This document shows, piece by piece, positions 17,197-26,137 of a DNA stretch of 64,000 bases. The notes beneath the pieces were generated by a model. The model worked only from the letters and a program-made list of their open reading frames with translations. It was not told the DNA's origin and did not search any database. Location: positions 1,488,001-1,552,000 of the forward strand of contig NZ_CP006367.1 of assembly GCF_001442755.1 (NCBI RefSeq). Reading direction: 5' to 3'. A program made the position numbers and the translations under genes. Position 1 is the first letter of the stretch, and every line of letters starts with the position of its first letter. The stretch comes from Aureimonas sp. AU20 (GTDB lineage Bacteria > Pseudomonadota > Alphaproteobacteria > Rhizobiales > Rhizobiaceae).

Positions 17197-19401
17197 GTGG
17201 GACGATGCGTGGCGGTTCGAGCTTTGTTGGTGGGCGTTGCCGCCTCCGCTCTTTGGGCGGCCGGGCCGGCGCGAGCGCAGACGGCGGCACCCGCTCCGAA
17301 GGAGGAGGTGCAACTCGACACGGTGGTCGTGACGGGGGGCGGGCCAAGCGCCAGCGAGGGGGCGGCGGGGACGCAAACCACCTCCACCACCAGCCGCGCC
17401 ACGATCGACCGCAAGCTGATCGACGACATTCAGGATCTCGGCCGTACCCAGGAAGCCGGAGTCTCCTTCAACCGCAATACGAACAGCATCAACATTCGCG
17501 GGCTGGAGGGCGCGCGCGTCCTCACCACGATCGACGGCGTGCGCGTGCCCTATCTCGCCGACGTCACGCGCGGCGCCAATGGCGGGGCCGATAGTTTCGA
17601 TTTCAACGCGCTCTCAGCGCTGGATCTCACGCGCGGCGCCGATCCACTGCTCGGCACCGGGGCGCTCGGCGGCGTTCTGGCGCTGCGCACGCTCGACCCG
17701 GAGGACCTGCTGCTGGGCGGGCGGCGGATCGGCGCGCTGACCAAGAACGGCTACGATTCGGCCGACCGGAGCTGGTTCACCAGCAACGCCGCCGCCGTGC
17801 GGGCGGGGGACACGCTGGCCCTGGTGCAGGGCGGCACCCGCACCGGGCACGAGACCGACACGATGGGCACGCTCGATCTCTACGGCCCCCAGCGCACCGC
17901 GCCGAACCCCGAAGACTACGACCAGTACAATCTGCTGGGGAAGGTCTATCAATATGTCGAGGGCGGCCATCGCTTCGGCCTCACCGGCGAAGTCTTCAAC
18001 CGCAAGGAAGATTTCGAGGGGCGCACGAGCCAGAGCCGGACGGGCAATTACCGCCCCGGCCAGTATTTCACCGGCGAGGAGGTCGACCGGCGCAAGGCGG
18101 CGCTGACCTACGACTTCGATTCGCCCGATGGCGAGGGCTGGATCGATACGGCCAAGATGGTGCTTTACTATCAACAGATCGAGCGCGACACGAGCGTGAA
18201 CGCTTATCGCACGACCTCGGTGATCGGCCCCTTCTCGCGCAACAACTCGATCGACGAGGAGGCCTTCGGCTTCAACGGCTTTGTCGGCAAGACGTTCGAG
18301 ACGGGCGAGGTGCAGCACCGTGTGACGCTCGGCACCGAGCTTCGCACGGCCGATACGACCCAATATTCCGCGGGGCGGGACAATTGCTCGCTGAACCGGG
18401 CGCGCGATCGCTTCGCCTGCGGCATGCTCCACACCAATCAGGCCGACGCGCCGGATGTGACCAGCCGCATCCTTGGCCTCTATGGCGAGGACGAGGTCGC
18501 GCTTCTCGCCGGCCGGCTGCGCGTGACGCCGGGCCTGCGCTTCGACTGGTTCGACAACGACCCCGAAGCGACCCCGGAATACCGGGCGAGCGCGGCTTTC
18601 ACCGGCACCGTGCCGAACGGCAACAGCGACCACGCCTTCTCGCCCAAGCTCGGGGTGGAATACGATCTCCTGCCGCAGCTCACCGCCTACGCCCAGTACA
18701 CCAAGGGTTTTCGCGCGCCCACGGTGGGCGAGCTCTACTCGCGCTATGGCGCGGTCGGCTCTTACTTGCGCACCGGCAACGCCGATCTCCTGTCGGAAAC
18801 CAGCGACGGGTTCGACGCGGGCCTGCGCTATGGCGACGAGGATCTGGGCGCCCAGATCAACGTCTTCACCACGCGCTACCGCAACTTCATCGACACGGTG
18901 CAGCTTCGAGCGCCGGGCGGAGAATATCCGCTGGGCGGCGTGTCGAGCTACTACAACATCCCCGACGCGCGGATTTCCGGGGTGGAGCTCGGCAGCCATG
19001 TCCGCTTCCTCGACCGTTGGACGGCTCGCGCCTCGCTGGCCTATTCGGAAGGGCGCAACCTGACCGACGACACCTATCTCGACTCCGTCCCGCCGCTGAC
19101 CGCTATCCTCGGCCTCGGCTACGACCACACGGACTGGGGCGGGGAGGTGACCACCAAGCTCGCGGCGCGGCGCGACAAGGTGGACGACGGGTTCGAGGCC
19201 CCGGGCTATGGCGTGGTGGACATGACGGCCTGGTATGAGCCGACGCAAGTGCCGGGGCTGAAGCTCGCGGCCGGCGTGTTCAACCTCTTCGACAAGACCT
19301 ACTACGACGCGGTGAACGTGCCCGAGACCCGGGCGCAGCCGAGCCTCTACTACACCGAGCCCGGTCGCTCCTTCCGCATCAACGCGACCTATCGGTTCTG
19401 A
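17197..19401 (+). CDS. TonB-dependent haem/haemoglobin receptor
   Basis: A 734-residue outer-membrane receptor: signal peptide (ending ARAQTAAP), TonB box region near LDTVVVTGG, plug domain (NIRGLEGARVLTTIDGVRVP) and a 22-strand beta-barrel ending in Phe (INATYRF). The haem-receptor FRAP motif is present in KGFRAPTVGELYSRYG, and the partner NPNL motif appears as NADL. Unlike most haem receptors, no histidine lies between FRAP and NADL. The start is GTG with GAGGGG upstream. It is divergent from hmuTUVS, whose products carry the ligand onward. Confidence 0.9.
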   Translation: MGRCVAVRALLVGVAASALWAAGPARAQTAAPAPKEEVQLDTVVVTGGGPSASEGAAGTQTTSTTSRATIDRKLIDDIQDLGRTQEAGVSFNRNTNSINIRGLEGARVLTTIDGVRVPYLADVTRGANGGADSFDFNALSALDLTRGADPLLGTGALGGVLALRTLDPEDLLLGGRRIGALTKNGYDSADRSWFTSNAAAVRAGDTLALVQGGTRTGHETDTMGTLDLYGPQRTAPNPEDYDQYNLLGKVYQYVEGGHRFGLTGEVFNRKEDFEGRTSQSRTGNYRPGQYFTGEEVDRRKAALTYDFDSPDGEGWIDTAKMVLYYQQIERDTSVNAYRTTSVIGPFSRNNSIDEEAFGFNGFVGKTFETGEVQHRVTLGTELRTADTTQYSAGRDNCSLNRARDRFACGMLHTNQADAPDVTSRILGLYGEDEVALLAGRLRVTPGLRFDWFDNDPEATPEYRASAAFTGTVPNGNSDHAFSPKLGVEYDLLPQLTAYAQYTKGFRAPTVGELYSRYGAVGSYLRTGNADLLSETSDGFDAGLRYGDEDLGAQINVFTTRYRNFIDTVQLRAPGGEYPLGGVSSYYNIPDARISGVELGSHVRFLDRWTARASLAYSEGRNLTDDTYLDSVPPLTAILGLGYDHTDWGGEVTTKLAARRDKVDDGFEAPGYGVVDMTAWYEPTQVPGLKLAAGVFNLFDKTYYDAVNVPETRAQPSLYYTEPGRSFRINATYRF

Positions 19402-19407
19402 AACGGC

Positions 19408-19446
19408 GAAGGCCGCCGATCGGCACGAGCCCGGTCGGCGGCCTTC
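19408..19446. terminator. Bidirectional hairpin between convergent genes
   Basis: A 16-bp stem (GAAGGCCGCCGATCGG with CCGGTCGGCGGCCTTC, one G-T pair) and a 7-base loop sit between the receptor stop and the PfkB stop. No long U tract on either side. Confidence 0.6.
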
Positions 19447-19459
19447 AGCCTTCGGAACG

Positions 19460-20431
19460 TCAGGCGACGAGGGCGGCGGCGTGCTCGGCCGAGGCGCGGG
19501 TGCGCGTCTTGGTGAAGGCGAGCGTGTTCTCGAAAGAGGTGACGCCCGCCTGACTGCCGAGGCCTGTGGCGTTCAGCGCCGAGGTTGCCTGGGCGAAGCG
19601 CACCATGCTTTCGGGATCCATGCCGCGCACGAGCCCCGTCGCGATGCCCGCGTTGAACGCGTCGCCACAGCCGCAAGAACAGATCATCTCGATATCGAAG
19701 GCCGGCATCAGGAAGCGGTCGCCGTTGGAATGGCGATAATAGGCGCCGTTCTCACCGAGCGTCAGGATGCAGCAGGTCACGCCCTTGTCGAGAAAGAAGC
19801 GGGCGACGTCCTCGATCTCCTCGCGGCCAGACAGAACGCGCGCCTCTTCGATCGAGGGCAGGAAATAGTCGGTGTGCGGAAGCAGGCCGACGACATTGCC
19901 CAGATCCTTCTCGGTAGCGGCGAAGACGTCCACCGTCGTCAGCGCGCCGCGCCGCTTCGCCTCCTGGAAGAGCCGAGCGGATGGAGCGCCGTCCATCCGG
20001 TCCATCAGCCCGACGCCGCCGATATGGATCACCTTGGCGTCGAGCACCTGATCCCACATGTCTTCGGTGATCTCGAAGGCGCCGGTGGCGCCCTTCATAT
20101 GCAGCGCCGGGCGCGAGCCGTCGGCGCGTGTCAGCACGATGGAAGAGGAGGTGCCGACGCCGGAGAGGCGCTGCATGGTGGACGTGTCGACGCCGAAGTG
20201 CCCGAGCCGGTTCAGAACCCAGTCGGCCATGAGATCGTCGCCGACGCCGCCGACCGCCAGGCAGTTCAGCCCGTGCTTGGCGGCCGCGATCACCGCCGCG
20301 CCGGCCGCGCCCGACACGGCCATCTCGATTTCCTCGATGAACTGCGTGCCACCGCCAGGCGGGATCGCGCCGACCGGGCGTCCCAGGCAGTCGAACGTGT
20401 AGAAGCCGATCGACGTGTAGTCGTAGCGCAT
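19460..20431 (-). CDS. PfkB-family carbohydrate kinase
   Basis: A 323-residue ribokinase/PfkB-type sugar kinase. The N-terminal GG region (PPGGGTQFIEEIEMAVSGAA), the acceptor segment AVGGVGDDLMADWVLNRL and the C-terminal anion hole/catalytic base motif SCGCGDAFNAGIATGL are visible. The usual GAGD is GCGD here, with the catalytic Asp retained. It phosphorylates a sugar or polyol with ATP; the substrate is unknown. GGGAGGAA precedes the ATG. It is the third gene of the alcohol dehydrogenase-FAD dehydrogenase-kinase unit. Confidence 0.88.
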   Translation of the reverse strand: MRYDYTSIGFYTFDCLGRPVGAIPPGGGTQFIEEIEMAVSGAAGAAVIAAAKHGLNCLAVGGVGDDLMADWVLNRLGHFGVDTSTMQRLSGVGTSSSIVLTRADGSRPALHMKGATGAFEITEDMWDQVLDAKVIHIGGVGLMDRMDGAPSARLFQEAKRRGALTTVDVFAATEKDLGNVVGLLPHTDYFLPSIEEARVLSGREEIEDVARFFLDKGVTCCILTLGENGAYYRHSNGDRFLMPAFDIEMICSCGCGDAFNAGIATGLVRGMDPESMVRFAQATSALNATGLGSQAGVTSFENTLAFTKTRTRASAEHAAALVA

Positions 20432-20493
20432 GTTCAGGTTCCTCCCATGTCGCGGACCCCTTCCCGATCCGCGCGGTTCGACGGGGCGAGCCG

Positions 20494-22095
20494 TCAGTTC
20501 ACCTTGGCGGCCTCGCCGCGGCGGATCGCCTCCACCTCCGCTTTGGCCCTCTCGTTCGCCTCGCCCTTGAGGGCGATGTCGGTGCGCCGGCGCAGGATGT
20601 CGTCGGCGGTGCGCACCCGCTCATGGGCCGCGATCCAGGCGATCTCCGCAACGTGGTAGTCCGGCAGGCTGAGCAGGCGGCGCCCGTCCGAGCGGCCGAT
20701 CGCCTCGGCCACCTGTTTGGCGCGCGTGCCGTAGCGCGACAGAAGCCGCTCACCGGTCTCCGCCGAGGTCCGCGACAGGGCGCCAAGCTCGGCCGCGAGG
20801 CGAGCTCGCGCCGCTTCGCTCTTGGGATAGTCGCGCCCGCCGCCGATGGCGAGATCGGCGGTGGAGGCGCGGCGGCGCGTGTGGAGATGGGCGAGGATGC
20901 GGTCCGTCGCCTCCTCGGCAAAGCCGCGATAGGTCGTCCACTTTCCGCCGATCAGCGACAGGACGGGCACGTTGGTGCCGGGCAGCTTGTCCTCGGCGAT
21001 GGAATGGTCGCGGCTGATGGCGCCGGGGTCGCCGACATCGGCATGGGGCAGGGGGCGCACGCCGCAAAAGGAATAGACCATGTCGGCGCGCGACAGCGGA
21101 ATGGAGGGGAAGACCTCGCGCACGACCGAGAGGAGATAGGTGATCTCCTCGTCGCTCGCCCGCGCCTCGTCGGGATGGCCGACCGGAATGTCGGTGGAGC
21201 CGATCAGCACCTTGCCCTTGAAGGGATAGAGGAGGTTCACCCGGCCGTCGGCCGAGCCGAAATAGACCATGCGCCCGCCCAGCGCCTCGAGCAGCGCGGG
21301 CTTGTCCACCACGACATGCGAGCCCTTGGTGCCGCCCATGTAGCGGCTGTTGAGGCCGAGCGCGGCGTTCACCTCGTCGATCCAGGCGCCGCCGGCATTC
21401 ACCACGACATTGCAGGTGATCCAGTGCGCCTCGCCGGTCAGCCTGTCCCGGATTTCCACCACGCCGCCCGCCGCAGAGCAGACGCCCGCATAGGTCCTGG
21501 CCTCGCTGCGCGGATTGTCGGCCAGCGCGTCGAGCACCAGTTCCAGCCCGAGACGCTCGGCATGGTCGAGCCGCGCCTCGTAATAAAGGCCGACCGAGGA
21601 AATGGCGGGGTCGAGGCCCGGCAGCGCGTGCTGCGCCGCTTGCCGGCCGAGAAAGCGATGCACCGGCATCGCGCGGAAACGGCGGCCGAAATGGTCGTAG
21701 AGCGACAGGCCGAGCTTGGTGATGACGGAGCCGCGATCGTTGAGCTTGGCCTTCAGGCCGAGAAAGCGCTTCACGGACGGGACGATGCCGCCGAAGCGCG
21801 AGCGCACGGGCAGTGCGGTTTCGAGCGGCGTGACATAGTGCGGCGCGTTGCGCAGGAGAATGTTGCGCTCCTCCGCCGACTGGCGCACCAAGCGGAATTC
21901 GCCGGTTTCCAGATATTTCAGCCCGCCATGCATGAGGCGCGAGGAGGCTTCGCTGGCGCCCGAGCAGAAGTCGCCGCGATCCACCAGAAGGCAGTCGACG
22001 CCCTGCAGGCAGAGGTCGCGAAACGTGCCGATGCCGTTGATCCCCGCGCCCAGGATCAGGACGGAAAAGTGGCGGCTGGGCAGCATCGCGTCCAT
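20494..22095 (-). CDS. FAD-dependent glycerol-3-phosphate dehydrogenase family (GlpD/EryB-like)
   Basis: A 533-residue flavoprotein with the dinucleotide fold LILGAGINGIGTFRDL at residues 13-28, then GDFCSGASEASSRLMHGGLK, LYPFKGKVLIGSTDIPVGH and a C-terminal helical domain. It oxidises a polyol phosphate and passes electrons to the quinone pool at the inner membrane. In rhizobial and Brucella erythritol loci the paralogue EryB oxidises erythritol phosphate; because this gene lies with a sugar kinase and a polyol-type alcohol dehydrogenase, such a role is as likely as glycerol metabolism. No glpK or glpF is nearby. It starts one base after the upstream stop. Confidence 0.88.
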   Translation of the reverse strand: MDAMLPSRHFSVLILGAGINGIGTFRDLCLQGVDCLLVDRGDFCSGASEASSRLMHGGLKYLETGEFRLVRQSAEERNILLRNAPHYVTPLETALPVRSRFGGIVPSVKRFLGLKAKLNDRGSVITKLGLSLYDHFGRRFRAMPVHRFLGRQAAQHALPGLDPAISSVGLYYEARLDHAERLGLELVLDALADNPRSEARTYAGVCSAAGGVVEIRDRLTGEAHWITCNVVVNAGGAWIDEVNAALGLNSRYMGGTKGSHVVVDKPALLEALGGRMVYFGSADGRVNLLYPFKGKVLIGSTDIPVGHPDEARASDEEITYLLSVVREVFPSIPLSRADMVYSFCGVRPLPHADVGDPGAISRDHSIAEDKLPGTNVPVLSLIGGKWTTYRGFAEEATDRILAHLHTRRRASTADLAIGGGRDYPKSEAARARLAAELGALSRTSAETGERLLSRYGTRAKQVAEAIGRSDGRRLLSLPDYHVAEIAWIAAHERVRTADDILRRRTDIALKGEANERAKAEVEAIRRGEAAKVN

Positions 22096-22096
22096 C

Positions 22097-23131
22097 TCAG
22101 GAAACGATGGCGACCTTGATCGCGTCGCCGCGCGCCGCCGTGGCGAGCGCCTCGCCGATGGCCGGCAGGGCGAAGCGATGGGTCAGGAAGGGCTTGGTGT
22201 CGAGCTGGCCCGAGGCGATGAGGTTCAGCGACTTCTCGAACTGGAGCCGCGTCAGGCCGAAGGAGCCGGTGACGATCAACTCGTTGTAATGGATGGCGTT
22301 GACGTCGAGCGGCGCCGTCTCGCCCTTGTTGAAGCCGGCAAAGAGCGAGACGCGCCCGCGCAGCCGGGCAAGGCCCAGCGCATCGTTGGCAAGGCTCGGC
22401 ACGCCGATGGCGACGATCACCACGTCGGCGCCGATGCCGCCGCTTTCCTGCTTCACGATCGCCTTCAGGTCTTCGCAGGTCGGGTCCACCACGACGTCGG
22501 CGCCCGCCCGCAGGGCGGCCTCGCGCCGGCCGGGATTGGGCTCGGAGACGATGATGCGCCGGGCGCCTGAAAGGCGGGCGAGCTTGGCGTGGAGCAGGCC
22601 GATCGGGCCCGAGCCCAGGATCGCCACCACGTCGCCGCGCTCGACGCCGACCTTTTCCTGGCCGTTGATGACGCAGGCCAGCGGCTCGGCCAGCGCCGCC
22701 TCCTCGAACGAGACGCCGCTCGGCATGGCGAAGACATTGCCGGTCTCGATGGCGCGGCCGGGAATGCGGATATATTCGGCAAAGGCGCCGTCCACCTCGT
22801 AGCCGATGGCGGTGAGGTTCTCGCAGACATTCTCCAGCCCGCGCTTGCAATAGGCGCAGTGGCCGCAGGCGATGGCGGGATCGACGCAGACCGCATCGCC
22901 CACCCTGAAGCGGCTGGAGCCGCCATTGTCGACGATCTCGCCGGAAAACTCGTGGCCGAGAACCGAGGGGTAGCGCACCCCCATGGTCTTGCGGCCGGAA
23001 ACGATGCGGATGTCGGTGCCGCAGATCGTGGCCGCGCGCACCTTGAGAACGAGGTCGCCGCGCTCGGGAACGGGGTCGGCCACATCCTCGAACAAGACGT
23101 CGTTGGGGGCCCGTAGGAGCGCGGCTTTCAT
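22097..23131 (-). CDS. Zinc-dependent polyol/alcohol dehydrogenase (MDR family)
   Basis: A 344-residue medium-chain dehydrogenase like sorbitol, threonine or butanediol dehydrogenase. Catalytic zinc ligands are in ATICGTDIR and GHEFSGE, the structural zinc cysteines in CGHCAYCKRGLENVC, and the NAD-binding loop is ILGSGPIGLLHAKLA. It interconverts a secondary alcohol of a polyol and a ketone. It heads the three-gene minus-strand operon and faces the sugar ABC importer across a long AT-rich region carrying candidate operators. Confidence 0.9.
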   Translation of the reverse strand: MKAALLRAPNDVLFEDVADPVPERGDLVLKVRAATICGTDIRIVSGRKTMGVRYPSVLGHEFSGEIVDNGGSSRFRVGDAVCVDPAIACGHCAYCKRGLENVCENLTAIGYEVDGAFAEYIRIPGRAIETGNVFAMPSGVSFEEAALAEPLACVINGQEKVGVERGDVVAILGSGPIGLLHAKLARLSGARRIIVSEPNPGRREAALRAGADVVVDPTCEDLKAIVKQESGGIGADVVIVAIGVPSLANDALGLARLRGRVSLFAGFNKGETAPLDVNAIHYNELIVTGSFGLTRLQFEKSLNLIASGQLDTKPFLTHRFALPAIGEALATAARGDAIKVAIVS

Positions 23132-23186
23132 GGCAATCCACCCATGCGAAACGCGCCAGAAGCGCGGATGATCGAAGCGCTAAACC

Positions 23187-23218
23187 GAATTTTTGTGTTT
23201 TGCAAACCAAAAATGTTC
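23187..23218 (+). promoter_or_regulatory. Candidate SorC-type operator, copy A
   Basis: GAATTTTTG-N14-AAAATGTTC. It shares total length (32 bp) and outer half-sites with three other dyads in the window (28225, 39062, 41840), all in front of sugar operons. It lies 56 bp upstream of the alcohol dehydrogenase start. Confidence 0.5.
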
Positions 23219-23389
23219 AGAATGAAATCGTGGTGCCCAATCTCGCATTGTGTGCAATGCGGCATTCTATAGTTCTAGTCGCAGGCCGGAAATTTAGCCA
23301 AACAAGTTACCAATGCGGATTTTTAAATTTTCGACCGTCCTAGAAAGTTGTGAGTCTCGTTGCGATCTCGTCATTCGGTTGTAAGAATC

Positions 23390-23421
23390 GCACAAAATGA
23401 GTTTTCGTTTTACAAATGTGT
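23390..23421 (+). promoter_or_regulatory. Weak candidate operator, copy E
   Basis: GCACAAAAT-N14-CAAATGTGT. The right half matches the other copies well, the left half poorly. It abuts TTGACG, a possible -35 for the ABC importer. Treated as tentative. Confidence 0.3.
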
Positions 23422-23549
23422 TGACGATGGCGGGAATTGGCGGCACATCAAGGCGAGACGCCGATCTTGGGAGAGATCCCGCGTCTGGGCGGGGCGATCC
23501 GCATCCGCTCGCTTGAGGGCCGGCACGGCCCGTTCCGGGAGGACCATCA

Positions 23550-24497
23550 ATGCGCACATCCATTCTGTCCGCGCTCGCCCTGGGCTGCCTCATGGCCGGC
23601 GCGGCCGCGCCCGCCCTGGCCGAAGGGCAGCAGGACCTGATCAAGCCGGTCAGCAAGGAGCTGACCTTCGTCTTCATTCCGAAGGTCATCCATCCCTGGT
23701 ACGACGTGGTTCGGCAGGGCGGTCAGTACGCCGTGGACGAGTTCGCCAAGAGCGGCATCAAGATCAACATGATCTGGGACCAGCCGCCGCAGGCCGACGT
23801 CGCCGACCAGAACCAGCGCATCGAGGCCAATATCGGCCGCCATCCCGACGGGCTCGCCGTCGCCTGCCTCGACCAAGCCACCAATGTCCAATTGCTCGGC
23901 GAGGCCAAGCAGGCGGGCGTCAACACGATCACCTTCAACTCCTTCTGCTCGCCCGACTTCGCCTTCGTCGGTCAGAAGGACAGTTTCGGCGACGGGTTCG
24001 ACCTCGGCAAATATCTCGCCGACCATATCGGCGGCGAAGGCGAGGTCGGTATTCTCTCGGGCTCGCTGACGGCGACCGACCATGTCGAGCGCATCAAGGG
24101 CTTCAAGAAGGCGCTGGAAGCCTATCCCAACGTCAAGATCGTGTTCGAGCAGCCCGACGACGACGTGCTCGAGAACGCCGTTTCGCTGACCGAGAACGCG
24201 CTCCAGGCCCATCCCAATATCAAGGGCTTCTTCGGCTGCAACGCCTCCAACCCGATCGGCATCGCCCGCGCCGTCCAGAACGCCGGCAAGGCGGGCCAAG
24301 TGGCCGTGGTCGGCATGGACGATCTGCCCGAGGCTGTGGACTTCGTGAAGGAAGGCGTCATCACCGCGCTGAAGGCTCAGCGCCAGTGGGACATCGGCTA
24401 TTGGGCGGTGAAGTACATGGTCGCCATGAACGAGAACCACACGATCCCGATGGACCACAACACCGGCTCGCGCTTCATCACCAAGGACGCGATGTAA
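23550..24497 (+). CDS. Sugar ABC transporter substrate-binding protein
   Basis: A 315-residue periplasmic protein of the ribose/galactose-binding type (Peripla_BP_4) with signal peptide MRTSILSALALGCLMAGA, cleaved near ALA-EG. Family features are the FIPKVIHPWYDVVRQGG strand, CLDQATNVQLLGEAKQ and GFFGCNASNPIGIARA. It captures a sugar or polyol for the ATPase and permease that follow. A 12-bp hairpin follows the stop and probably keeps this cistron more abundant than the downstream ones. Confidence 0.92.
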   Translation: MRTSILSALALGCLMAGAAAPALAEGQQDLIKPVSKELTFVFIPKVIHPWYDVVRQGGQYAVDEFAKSGIKINMIWDQPPQADVADQNQRIEANIGRHPDGLAVACLDQATNVQLLGEAKQAGVNTITFNSFCSPDFAFVGQKDSFGDGFDLGKYLADHIGGEGEVGILSGSLTATDHVERIKGFKKALEAYPNVKIVFEQPDDDVLENAVSLTENALQAHPNIKGFFGCNASNPIGIARAVQNAGKAGQVAVVGMDDLPEAVDFVKEGVITALKAQRQWDIGYWAVKYMVAMNENHTIPMDHNTGSRFITKDAM

Positions 24498-24514
24498 CCG
24501 GAGACCCCGAGAGC

Positions 24515-24544
24515 GGGCAGGGCGCCGGCTGCGGCGCCCTGCCC
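24515..24544 (+). promoter_or_regulatory. Intercistronic hairpin after binding-protein gene
   Basis: A perfect 12-bp stem GGGCAGGGCGCC/GGCGCCCTGCCC with a 6-base loop and no U tract, between the binding-protein and ATPase cistrons. Such elements typically stabilise the upstream message or partly terminate. Confidence 0.75.
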
Positions 24545-24574
24545 GGCAGGCAAGGAGGAGGGAAAGGGTTCGCC

Positions 24575-26065
24575 ATGGATGCCATCGCCACCGCCTTCGA
24601 GGCGCGCAACGTGTCCAAGAGCTTCGGGGTCGTCCACGCGCTGCGCGGTGTTTCCGTCTCGATCCACCCCGGCGAGGTCCATGCCATTATCGGCGAGAAC
24701 GGCGCCGGCAAGTCGACCCTCATGAACATCTTCTGCGGCCGGCTGCGCCCGAGCGAGGGCGAGCTGCGCGTCAATGGCGTGGTGCAGCAGTTCCATTCGC
24801 CGGGCGAGGCGCAGCGCGCCGGCATCGCCATCGCGCCGCAGGAGATCAATCTCGTACCGGCGCTCACGGTCTGCGAGAACATCCTGCTCGGCGCCGAGAT
24901 CATGCGCGGCCCCGCCATCGACTGGAAGCGCACCCGCGAGGAAGCGCTGACCCATCTCCACGCCGTGGACGACACGATCGACGGCGTGGCGCGGGTGGAG
25001 ACCCTGTCCAAGGCGCAGCAGCAGCTCGTGCAGATCGCCCGCGCCGTCGCCACCAAGGCGCACATTCTGATCTTCGACGAGCCGACCGCCGCGCTCACCA
25101 ACCGCGAAACGGAAAAGCTCTACGCCTTCATCCGCCGCTTTCGCGACGGCGGCGGCTCGGTCTTCTACATCTCGCACCGGCTGGACGAGATCCTGATGCT
25201 GTCGGACCGCATCAGCGTGTTGCGCGACGGCGCCCATGTCGGCGAGATCGATCCGCGCCGCGCCACCAAGACCGACATGGTCTCGCTCATGGCGGGCCGC
25301 GAGGTCGCGATCTCGCACCACGTGCCGCGCCGGCTGGAAGACCGGCCCGTGGTGCTGAAGGTTTCCGGCCTCTCCCGCCACGGCGAGTTCGAGGAGGTGT
25401 CCTTCGAGCTGCACGAAGGCGAGGTGCTCGGCATGTCCGGTCTCATCGGCGCCGGGCGGACCGAGGTCGCCAAATGTATCTTCGGCCTGACGCGCGCGAA
25501 TGTCGGCACGGTCGAGGTCTTCGGCAGCGCCAAGCCCATTGCCGACCCCGCCGACGCCATCGCGCGCGGGCTGGTCTACCTGCCCGAGGAGCGCAAGCAG
25601 GAGGGCATCTTTCCGCTTCTCTCCATTGCCGAGAACATGACGATCGCGACCCTCGACCGCTTTCGCCGGCCGGCCTGGATGGATTTCGGCGCCATGGCCC
25701 GGACGGTGGACGACTATGTCGGGCGGCTGCGCATCAAGATCGGCTCGCCCACCGACCCGATCACCAGCCTGTCGGGCGGCAACCAGCAGAAGGTCATTCT
25801 CGGCCGCTGGCTCGCCAAGAACTCGCGCATCCTGATCTTGGACGAGCCGACGCGCGGCATCGACGTCGCCGCCAAGAGCGAGATCCAGGGCGTGCTGGAC
25901 GCGCTGACCGCGCAAGGCCTGTCGATCATCTACATCTCCTCCGAGCTCGAAGAGGTGCTGAACGTCTCCGACCGGATCGTCGTCATGCACGAGGGCCGGG
26001 TGAAGGGCGTGCCGCGCACCGAGGACATGACCCAGGAATCGCTTCTCCAGCTCGCCATGAGCTGA
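24575..26065 (+). CDS. Sugar ABC transporter ATP-binding protein (RbsA/MglA type)
   Basis: 496 residues with two fused ATPase domains. The first has Walker A GENGAGKSTLM and signature-like LSKAQQQLVQIARAVA with Walker B ILIFDEPTAALT. The second has signature LSGGNQQKVILGRWLA and Walker B ILILDEPTRGID, but its P-loop is degenerate (GLIGAGRTEVAKCIFG). This is the standard architecture for CUT2 sugar importers. AGGAGGAGGGAAAGG precedes the ATG; the same frame is open far upstream but antisense/overlapping, so that was rejected. Confidence 0.94.
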   Translation: MDAIATAFEARNVSKSFGVVHALRGVSVSIHPGEVHAIIGENGAGKSTLMNIFCGRLRPSEGELRVNGVVQQFHSPGEAQRAGIAIAPQEINLVPALTVCENILLGAEIMRGPAIDWKRTREEALTHLHAVDDTIDGVARVETLSKAQQQLVQIARAVATKAHILIFDEPTAALTNRETEKLYAFIRRFRDGGGSVFYISHRLDEILMLSDRISVLRDGAHVGEIDPRRATKTDMVSLMAGREVAISHHVPRRLEDRPVVLKVSGLSRHGEFEEVSFELHEGEVLGMSGLIGAGRTEVAKCIFGLTRANVGTVEVFGSAKPIADPADAIARGLVYLPEERKQEGIFPLLSIAENMTIATLDRFRRPAWMDFGAMARTVDDYVGRLRIKIGSPTDPITSLSGGNQQKVILGRWLAKNSRILILDEPTRGIDVAAKSEIQGVLDALTAQGLSIIYISSELEEVLNVSDRIVVMHEGRVKGVPRTEDMTQESLLQLAMS

Positions 26066-26137
26066 CGCTCCTGCGCGCCCCGGCCGGGATCGGCCTTGGC
26101 GCCTTCGCACCCGTTCCGCATCGAAAGGCATCGCGCC

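Larger units (their letters stand above)
23132..23549. promoter_or_regulatory. AT-rich divergent control region of the polyol operon and ABC importer
   Basis: About 420 bp much poorer in GC than its surroundings, with no gene. It contains a 32-bp dyad (23187-23218, described separately), a perfect 7-bp-arm dyad CGCATTG-TGTG-CAATGCG (23244-23261), a weaker 32-bp dyad (23390-23421) and a TTGACG (23421-23426) that could be a -35 for the importer. A GGGAGG ribosome binding site precedes the importer start. Confidence 0.6.
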
